Notes under the pieces: generated by a model
Told to the model about the DNA's origin: nothing
The model's database searches: none
The model's input: only the letters and a program-made list of their open reading frames with translations
Source of the DNA: Limousia pullorum
GTDB lineage: Bacteria; Bacillota; Clostridia; Oscillospirales; Acutalibacteraceae
DNA: 10,550 nucleotides
Assembly: GCA_018714545.1 (NCBI GenBank)
Contig: DVNG01000004.1
Coordinates: 1 to 10,550, forward strand
Reading direction: 5' to 3'
Program-made: the position numbers and the translations under genes
Part shown: positions 6,331 through 10,550 of the stretch, in pieces
Position numbering within the stretch: the stretch's first letter is position 1
How the letters are laid out: each line of letters starts with the position of its first letter

Positions 6331-6425
6331 TTTTTAGCTCCGCCTTGGAGGGCTTCTCTTGAACAGTCACCGGTCGTTCGTGCGGCGGATAGAGGTTTGT
6401 TTCGTTAGTTAGGTGGCTATTCCGG
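6331..6425 (+). repeat. Structured intergenic repeat, copy 3 (short-stem type)
   Basis: It starts at the rlmH stop; the 20 bases 6328-6347 are identical to 340-359 at the ilvC end. Stem A is TCCGCC (6339-6344) with GGCGGA (6384-6389). The loop GGAGGGCTTCTCTTGAACAG differs from copies 1 and 2 but is shared with copy 4. The right edge is approximate. Confidence 0.7.
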
Positions 6426-6455
6426 CAATTAGGTTTATTTTGGTTTTGTCTTGGA

Positions 6456-6548
6456 TTTTTTAGCTCCGCCTTGGAGAACTTCTCTTGAACAGTCATCGGC
6501 TGTTCGTGAGGCGGGTAAGGGCTTGTTTCGTCAGGTGGATTGCTATTC
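6456..6548 (+). repeat. Structured intergenic repeat, copy 4 (short-stem type)
   Basis: This is a direct repeat of copy 3 with a 126-nt offset between equivalent stem positions. Stem A is TCCGCCT (6465-6471) with AGGCGGG (6509-6515), one G-T pair. Inside, GAACAG (6487-6492) pairs with CTGTTC (6500-6505). Copies 3 and 4 agree at most positions between stem A arms; the region after the stem is less alike. Confidence 0.7.
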
Positions 6549-6660
6549 TTTCATTTACGTTTGATTTTGATATAAATTCAAAGAGTTGATATGTTATGAT
6601 GTTAAATAAAAAATAAACCCAACCGTTATAGATAATTACATAAAAGAAAAATAAAAAGTT

Positions 6661-6756
6661 AAGTAAGTACGAGCTATTCCAAGGATAAAGGAAAAGGTCT
6701 CGCCCGACGGAAAACGGGAGCCTATTTTAAGCTGAACCTATCCCCGTCGGATATAA
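6661..6756 (-). repeat. Structured intergenic repeat, inverted copy 5 (long type)
   Basis: Read on the minus strand it begins TTTCTTTTATATCCGACGG and contains CGAGACCTTTTCC...TTGGAATAGCTCG, matching copies 1 and 2. Stem A pairs CCCGACGG (6703-6710) with CCGTCGGA (6744-6751). Stem B pairs CGAG (6670-6673) with CTCG (6699-6702). The loop is unlike copies 1 and 2. The T-rich end is 8-15 nt from the rqcH ribosome site. Confidence 0.75.
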
Positions 6757-6776
6757 AAGAAATAGGAGGGGAAAGT

Positions 6777-8528
6777 GTGGCACTGGATGGTATATTTTTA
6801 CGACATATAGCTAAAGAGATAAAAGACCAGGCTTTGGGCGGAAGAATTACACAGATTCACCAGCCCAATAGAGATGAAATAATTATGGCAATAAGAACGA
6901 TGGAGGGAACGAGAAAAATTCTCCTTTCTGCAAGGGCAAATTCGCCGAGGGTGAGTTTTACACGCTTTGCGCCGGAAAATCCTTCGGTTCCGCCTATGCT
7001 TTGTATGCTTCTTAGAAAGAAATTGGGAAGCGGTAAGCTTGTAGACGTGCGCCAACCGGAACTGGAAAGAATACTGTTCCTTGATTTTGAGGCGGTAAAT
7101 GAGCTGGGCGATAAGGTGAAAATCACCGTGGCGGCTGAAATTATGGGTAAGTACAGCAACGTCATAATAATAGATGAAGAGGGAATTATTATCGACTCTT
7201 TAAAAAGGGTTGATATGACCGTTTCTTCTCAGAGACTTGTGCTTCCGGGCTTGAGATACGAGCTTCCGCCGCCTCAGGATAAGCTTAATATTTTAAGCAG
7301 TGAAGCGGAAAAGATTTGCGAGAAAATAAAGGAAAATTATTCAGGCGGTTCTGTTTCAAAGGCGGTTATCGCTTCAATTCAGGGTATTTCACCTGTTGTC
7401 AGCCGAGAGGTTGAGTATAGAGCTTTCGGCGACTTCTTTTCCGGAAGTCTTTATGAGGAAAAGAATTTTCAAAGCCTTGTAAATGCCGTTGAGGATTTGA
7501 AAAATACCGCAGAAAATGTCAGCGGCGAACCTTATATTTTGATAAAAGAGGGAAATAACGCTTTTGATTTTTCTTTTATGTGCCCAAAGCAGTATGGGGA
7601 CGCAGTGGAAATAAAAAAGTGTCAGTCCTTCGGTGAGCTTCTGGACACATATTACAGCACACGTGACAGCGCAGAACGCATGAAGGTGAAGTCCAAGGAC
7701 TTGCATAGACTGCTTGTGAATATTACGGAAAGACTTTCAAAGAAAATCAATCTGCAAAAAGCTCAGCTTCAGCAGTGCGAAAATAGAGAAGAGCTGAGAA
7801 TAAAAGGCGATTTGCTCCAGGCTAATCTCTATAGAATCGAGAGGGGCGCAAATTCCGTTACGGTGGAAAATTTCTACGACCCGGAAATGAAGCCTATTAC
7901 AATAGAGCTTGACCCGGCTTTGTCACCGTCGGTAAATGCTCAGAGATATTACCGTGATTATAGAAAGGCAAAAACAGCGGAAAAATATCTGAAAGAGTAT
8001 ATTGAAAAGGCTATGGAGGAGCTTGAGTATATTGACGCAGTTTCCGACGAGCTTGAAAGGGCGGAAAGTGAAAGGGAGCTTTCTCAGATTCGTTTGGAGC
8101 TTTCCGAACAGGGATATATAAAAGAGCCTAAAGGCAAGAGAAAACCGCCGGCAGCTTTGCCACCTTTGGAATATAAATCCTCCGACGGCTATAAAATCCT
8201 TGTGGGCAGAAACAATAAGCAAAACGACCAGCTTACCTTGAAGCAGGCAAACAATAATGATATGTGGCTTCACACCAAGGATATACACGGTTCCCATGTT
8301 ATAATTGAGTCAGACGGAGAGGAAATTCCCGATAGAACATTGGTTGAGGCGGCAAGCCTTGCGGCATATCACAGCAAAGCAAGGGAAAGCTCAAAGGTTC
8401 CTGTAGATTATACAAGGGTAAGATATGTAAAGAAACCGGCAGGAGCAAAGCCGGGAATGGTTATATATGTAAACAACAAAACTCTTTATGTTGAACCGAA
8501 GTCAAAAATAGGCGAGGACGAAAAATAA
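6777..8528 (+). CDS. rqcH: Ribosome quality control factor RqcH (NFACT / FbpA family)
   Basis: RqcH is the bacterial NEMF/Rqc2 homologue. It binds the peptidyl-tRNA-obstructed 50S subunit and, with RqcP, recruits Ala-tRNA to add C-terminal alanine tails that mark the stalled chain for degradation. Older annotation calls the family fibronectin-binding protein. The 583 residues show the full order: NFACT-N (1 to about 200, MALDGIFLRHIAKEIKDQAL...), a middle HhH region, coiled coils (about 290-350 and 390-440), and the C-terminal NFACT-R domain from about 470 with NDMWLHTKDIHGSHVII. The tRNA-recognition pair is Glu97-Arg98, where Bacillus has Asp97-Arg98. The start is GTG 6777, 5 nt after AGGAGGGG. 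It stands between a repeat cluster and a LacI-type gene; no clear terminator follows its TAA. Confidence 0.94.
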   Translation: MALDGIFLRHIAKEIKDQALGGRITQIHQPNRDEIIMAIRTMEGTRKILLSARANSPRVSFTRFAPENPSVPPMLCMLLRKKLGSGKLVDVRQPELERILFLDFEAVNELGDKVKITVAAEIMGKYSNVIIIDEEGIIIDSLKRVDMTVSSQRLVLPGLRYELPPPQDKLNILSSEAEKICEKIKENYSGGSVSKAVIASIQGISPVVSREVEYRAFGDFFSGSLYEEKNFQSLVNAVEDLKNTAENVSGEPYILIKEGNNAFDFSFMCPKQYGDAVEIKKCQSFGELLDTYYSTRDSAERMKVKSKDLHRLLVNITERLSKKINLQKAQLQQCENREELRIKGDLLQANLYRIERGANSVTVENFYDPEMKPITIELDPALSPSVNAQRYYRDYRKAKTAEKYLKEYIEKAMEELEYIDAVSDELERAESERELSQIRLELSEQGYIKEPKGKRKPPAALPPLEYKSSDGYKILVGRNNKQNDQLTLKQANNNDMWLHTKDIHGSHVIIESDGEEIPDRTLVEAASLAAYHSKARESSKVPVDYTRVRYVKKPAGAKPGMVIYVNNKTLYVEPKSKIGEDEK

Positions 8529-8532
8529 AAAA

Positions 8533-8545
8533 TTTATTTAGTAAA
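8533..8545. promoter_or_regulatory. Operator-like site upstream of the LacI-family gene
   Basis: TTTATTTAGTAAA lies just upstream of the -35 box. The same 13-mer occurs in inverted orientation at 9880-9892, and its core ATTTAGTAAA is one half of the perfect palindrome at 9717-9734. This suggests autoregulation. Confidence 0.45.
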
Positions 8546-8548
8546 ATA

Positions 8549-8577
8549 TTGAGTGTTGTTTTTAAATGTAGTATAAT
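8549..8577 (+). promoter_or_regulatory. Promoter of the LacI-family regulator gene
   Basis: TTGAGT (8549-8554), a 17-nt spacer and a perfect TATAAT (8572-8577) are present. Transcription would start near 8584, about 42 nt before the ATG. Confidence 0.7.
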
Positions 8578-8625
8578 TTTCATAGAACTTAAAGAGACTG
8601 CTTTTTAAGAAGTAAGGTGATTGTT

Positions 8626-9660
8626 ATGGCAACATTAAAAGATATAGCGAAAATTGCGGAAGTATCTGTTTCGACAGTTTCGAGAGTTTTGAATAAGGAC
8701 AATACACTCAGCGTATCTGATGATACAAAGCAAAAGATTTTTGCCGCCGCCGCACAGCTTGGCTATAAAACGGTGGGGCAAAGATATTCTGTGGAAGCTG
8801 AGGTTGGGGCAAGACGTATAGGCATTGCCCAGATGTTTGAGATTTCCGAGCAGATGGAGGATGTCTATTATCTTATTATGAAAAACGCCCTTGAAGAGGA
8901 ATGTTTTTCCGAAAAAATAAATACGGTTACAATGTTCCGTGACCTCACCAGAAGATTTGTAAAAACCGATGATTATAAAATCGACGGAATTATCGCAATA
9001 GGCAAATTTACGCCGGACGAGGTTGATGGATTTTACGAATACACAGATAAAATCGTGTTTCTGGATTCCTCCCACGACGAGCAGAAGTATTACAGTATAG
9101 TTCCTAACTACCATTTGGCGTTAAGACTTGCCATGCGCCATTTTCGTGAGCACGGCCATAAGAAAATAGCTTTTATTGGAGAAAACTATACTTACGGAGA
9201 TACTAAGGAACCGACACTTGACTCCCGTCTTTATTATTATCGTTTTTCAATGATAGACAGCGGATATTATGATGAAAATATGATAATAGATTCGGCGATG
9301 AATTCAAAAAGCGGATATGAAAAAATGAAAGAATTTATCGTCCGCAATAGGGATAATCTGCCAACAGCTTTGTTTATTGCCAGCGACGCAATAGCTACAG
9401 GTGCAATAAAGGCTATCAAGGAAGAGGGACTGAGAATTCCGGAGGATTTAAGTATAATAACATTTAACAATACAAGTCTTTCCGAGTTTGCAGACCCGCC
9501 CCTTACCTCAATCGAGGTTCATATAAGAGATAACGTGAAGTCCGCTATTTCATGCATGAAAAAGCTGTGGAACGGCGACAATCATGTCCAGAAAATCGTA
9601 ATTCCCTGCGAGCTTATAGACAGAAATAGCGTGCGTTTTATTTCTGATGTTCAGGGATAA
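8626..9660 (+). CDS. LacI/GalR-family transcriptional regulator
   Basis: This is a 344-residue DNA-binding repressor of LacI/GalR type. The N-terminal helix-turn-helix is TLKDIAKIAEVSVSTVSRVLN, followed by the hinge region; the rest is a periplasmic-binding-protein-like sugar sensor and dimer domain, with REHGHKKIAFIGE, DSRLYYYRFSM, ALFIASDAIATGAIKAIKEEG and LSIITFNNTSLSEFADPPLTSIEV, all standard landmarks. The start is ATG 8626, 6 nt after TAAGGTG; a GTG at 8617 lies inside that ribosome site. It is followed by a GH42 beta-galactosidase in the same direction, after its own terminator, so it most likely controls that gene in response to a galactoside or galactose (inference). Operator-like sites upstream of both genes support self-control plus control of the hydrolase. 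The exact effector cannot be read from sequence. Confidence 0.92.
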   Translation: MATLKDIAKIAEVSVSTVSRVLNKDNTLSVSDDTKQKIFAAAAQLGYKTVGQRYSVEAEVGARRIGIAQMFEISEQMEDVYYLIMKNALEEECFSEKINTVTMFRDLTRRFVKTDDYKIDGIIAIGKFTPDEVDGFYEYTDKIVFLDSSHDEQKYYSIVPNYHLALRLAMRHFREHGHKKIAFIGENYTYGDTKEPTLDSRLYYYRFSMIDSGYYDENMIIDSAMNSKSGYEKMKEFIVRNRDNLPTALFIASDAIATGAIKAIKEEGLRIPEDLSIITFNNTSLSEFADPPLTSIEVHIRDNVKSAISCMKKLWNGDNHVQKIVIPCELIDRNSVRFISDVQG

Positions 9661-9670
9661 AATACAAAGC

Positions 9671-9707
9671 AACCGTGGTTCATTTTTTGAACTGCGGTTT
9701 TTCTTTT
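9671..9707 (+). terminator. Rho-independent terminator of the LacI-family gene
   Basis: AACCGTGGTTCA (9671-9682) pairs with TGAACTGCGGTT (9688-9699), 12 bp with two G-U pairs and a T5 loop, followed by TTTCTTTT. Confidence 0.85.
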
Positions 9708-9716
9708 GAAAAAAAG

Positions 9717-9734
9717 TTTACTAAATTTAGTAAA
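9717..9734. promoter_or_regulatory. Perfect 18-bp palindrome, probable LacI-family operator
   Basis: TTTACTAAATTTAGTAAA is its own reverse complement. It ends 18 nt before the -35 box of the beta-galactosidase promoter. It shares half-sites with 8533-8545 and 9880-9892. It lacks the central CG common in LacI-family operators. Confidence 0.6.
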
Positions 9735-9752
9735 TAATTTAGTTTAAAACCA

Positions 9753-9781
9753 TTGACTAATAAAAAGCTTTGTGGTATTAT
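9753..9781 (+). promoter_or_regulatory. Promoter of the beta-galactosidase gene
   Basis: TTGACT (9753-9758), a 17-nt spacer and TATTAT (9776-9781) are present. The start site would be near 9788, giving a leader of about 227 nt. Confidence 0.7.
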
Positions 9782-9868
9782 TCTTATGTAAATTACAGCG
9801 TGTGCTGCTTACTGTATATTAAAACAAAGGATATATACTGATTTTAACCTATGAATAGGCGGTTGAAT

Positions 9869-9949
9869 ATGGTAAAATATTTACTAAATAAAACAATAAA
9901 AATTATTTTTGTAATTATAATGATTTACGTTTTACTTTACTTTCAGTGA
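9869..9949 (+). CDS. Possible 26-aa membrane miniprotein in the GH42 leader
   Basis: ATG 9869 opens 26 codons to TGA 9947-9949. The product has a basic start (MVKYLLNKTIK) followed by a hydrophobic run (IIFVIIMIYVLLYF) long enough to cross a membrane. AGGCGG (9856-9861) lies 7 nt upstream as a weak ribosome site. The second operator-like site lies inside it. Lysine, isoleucine and phenylalanine are what AT-rich DNA encodes by chance, so this is tentative. No family recognised. Confidence 0.28.
   Translation: MVKYLLNKTIKIIFVIIMIYVLLYFQ
9880..9892. promoter_or_regulatory. Second operator-like site in the GH42 leader
   Basis: TTTACTAAATAAA is the exact reverse complement of the 13-mer at 8533-8545 and shares TTTACTAAAT with the perfect palindrome. 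Its centre is about 160 bp from that palindrome, on the other side of the promoter, a layout that would allow repression by looping. Confidence 0.4.
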
Positions 9950-10014
9950 TTTGTTTTGTAATATATAGGTGATAAACTATGACAGCTCTAAAAGCAGAAA
10001 AGGAGGACTTTATT

Positions 10015-10550
10015 ATGTGGTTAGGTGTTGATTATTATCCAGAACAGTGGGACAAATCTATGATTGACAGCGATTTGGACAATATCGTGGAAATGGGCGG
10101 AAACGTCATAAGAATTGCCGAATTTGCTTGGCATCTTATGGAGAAAACAGAGGGTCAATACGACTTTTCTTTCTTCGATATGGTTATTGAAAAGGCGAAA
10201 GCCAGGGGCATAAAGGTGATTATGGGAACACCTACCGCTACAATCCCCGCATGGCTTGCAAAGAAACATCCTGATATTCTTTCCGAGTTTGAAAACGGTC
10301 AGAAAAGAGTTTTCGGCGGCAGACATGTTTACTGCTTTAGCAGTCTGGTGCTTTATGAATATTCAGAAAAGATTATCCGTGAAATGGCCAATCATTACAA
10401 GAACGAGGAAGCTATAATCGCATGGCAGATAGATAACGAGCTTGGCCATGAGGGCAGCGACGTGTGCTACTGCAAAAACTGTCAGGAAGCTTTCAGAAAG
10501 TTTCTTTCCGATAAGTTTGGCGGTGATATAGACAAGCTCAACGAAACCTA
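10015..10550 (+). CDS. Beta-galactosidase, glycoside hydrolase family 42 (3' truncated by window)
   Basis: This is the first 178 codons of a GH42 beta-galactosidase, which hydrolyses terminal beta-D-galactosides such as lactose, galacto-oligosaccharides or arabinogalactan fragments. Seen: GVDYYPEQW at the start of the TIM barrel, GGNVIRIAEFAWHLME, TPTATIPAWL, and WQIDNELGH with the acid/base Glu142. Four cysteines (107, 151, 153, 156) match the Zn cluster of the Thermus enzyme (106, 150, 152, 155) with the same one-residue shift as the catalytic Glu. The nucleophile Glu and the trimer and C-terminal domains are beyond the window. No signal peptide is visible, so it is probably cytoplasmic. 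The start is ATG 10015, 8 nt after AAAGGAGG; an in-frame ATG at 9979, with AGGTG upstream, would add 12 residues and cannot be fully excluded. It lies downstream of the LacI-family gene, with its own promoter. Confidence 0.93.
   Translation, partial: MWLGVDYYPEQWDKSMIDSDLDNIVEMGGNVIRIAEFAWHLMEKTEGQYDFSFFDMVIEKAKARGIKVIMGTPTATIPAWLAKKHPDILSEFENGQKRVFGGRHVYCFSSLVLYEYSEKIIREMANHYKNEEAIIAWQIDNELGHEGSDVCYCKNCQEAFRKFLSDKFGGDIDKLNET

Larger units (their letters stand above)
6331..6776. other. Gene-free interval between rlmH and rqcH
   Basis: These 446 bases hold repeat copies 3, 4 and 5 separated by very AT-rich DNA at about 6549-6660. A weak possible promoter for rqcH is TTGATA (6567-6572), 17 nt, TATGTT (6590-6595). 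No canonical terminator with a U-run follows rlmH; the repeat hairpins are the only strong stems. No small ORF with a ribosome site was found. Confidence 0.5.
9661..10014 (+). other. Regulatory interval and long leader of the GH42 gene
   Basis: These 354 AT-rich bases hold the regulator's terminator, a palindromic operator, a promoter, a second operator-like site inside the leader, and a possible 26-codon ORF at 9869-9949. CCTAT-GA-ATAGG (9848-9859) is a small inverted repeat in the leader. No known riboswitch was recognised. Confidence 0.55.

Noticed and set aside
6272..6496. Minus-strand 74-codon frame with an internally repeated TVQEK-SKAELK-like segment
   Set aside because: The apparent protein repeat is only the translation of repeat copies 3 and 4, which are non-coding structured repeats; there is no convincing ribosome site and it overlaps the 3' end of rlmH.
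6331..6548. Direct repeats considered as a CRISPR array
   Set aside because: Units are about 95 nt, imperfect, only two in tandem, with no constant-length unique spacers and no cas genes.

Overview
The window looks like chromosome of a low-to-mid GC Firmicute of class Clostridia, most likely a gut Ruminococcus/Oscillospiraceae-type anaerobe. The grounds are strong GGAGG ribosome sites, frequent GTG/TTG starts, AT-rich intergenic DNA with clear TTGACA-N17-TATAAT promoters, a sigma-H-like factor, a walJ-rlmH pair, rqcH, and a LacI-regulator/GH42 beta-galactosidase module. This placement is inference from gene families, not from a search.

Layout: (1) 1-342, the 3' end of ilvC. (2) 343-853, a gene-free stretch with two copies of a structured repeat and three terminator hairpins. 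(3) 854-1435, a sigma-H-like factor on the minus strand, divergent from (4) a comM/yifB Mg-chelatase-like AAA+ ATPase at 1623-3158. (5) murA at 3467-4756, behind a strong promoter and a leader of about 200 nt. (6) 4757-5045, a terminator, a tandem-hairpin element and an inverted repeat copy. (7) The walJ-rlmH operon at 5046-6330. (8) 6331-6776, three more repeat copies. (9) rqcH at 6777-8528. (10) A LacI-family regulator at 8626-9660, and the 5' end of a GH42 beta-galactosidase from 10015 to the window edge.

Most genes are housekeeping functions: branched-chain amino acid synthesis, peptidoglycan precursor synthesis, 23S rRNA modification, ribosome rescue and DNA processing. The last two genes form a sugar-use module: three near-identical operator-like sites lie upstream of the regulator and in front of the beta-galactosidase, which suggests autoregulation and control of the hydrolase.

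The most unusual content is between genes. At least six copies of a roughly 60-110 bp palindromic repeat are present, four in plus and two in minus orientation. Their stems keep pairing while the bases change (compensatory substitutions), and the T-rich end always faces the neighbouring ORF: it touches the stop codon of ilvC and rlmH, or lies just upstream of the ribosome site of walJ and rqcH. Two possible unannotated small ORFs (26 and 48 codons) lie in the leaders of the beta-galactosidase and murA genes.
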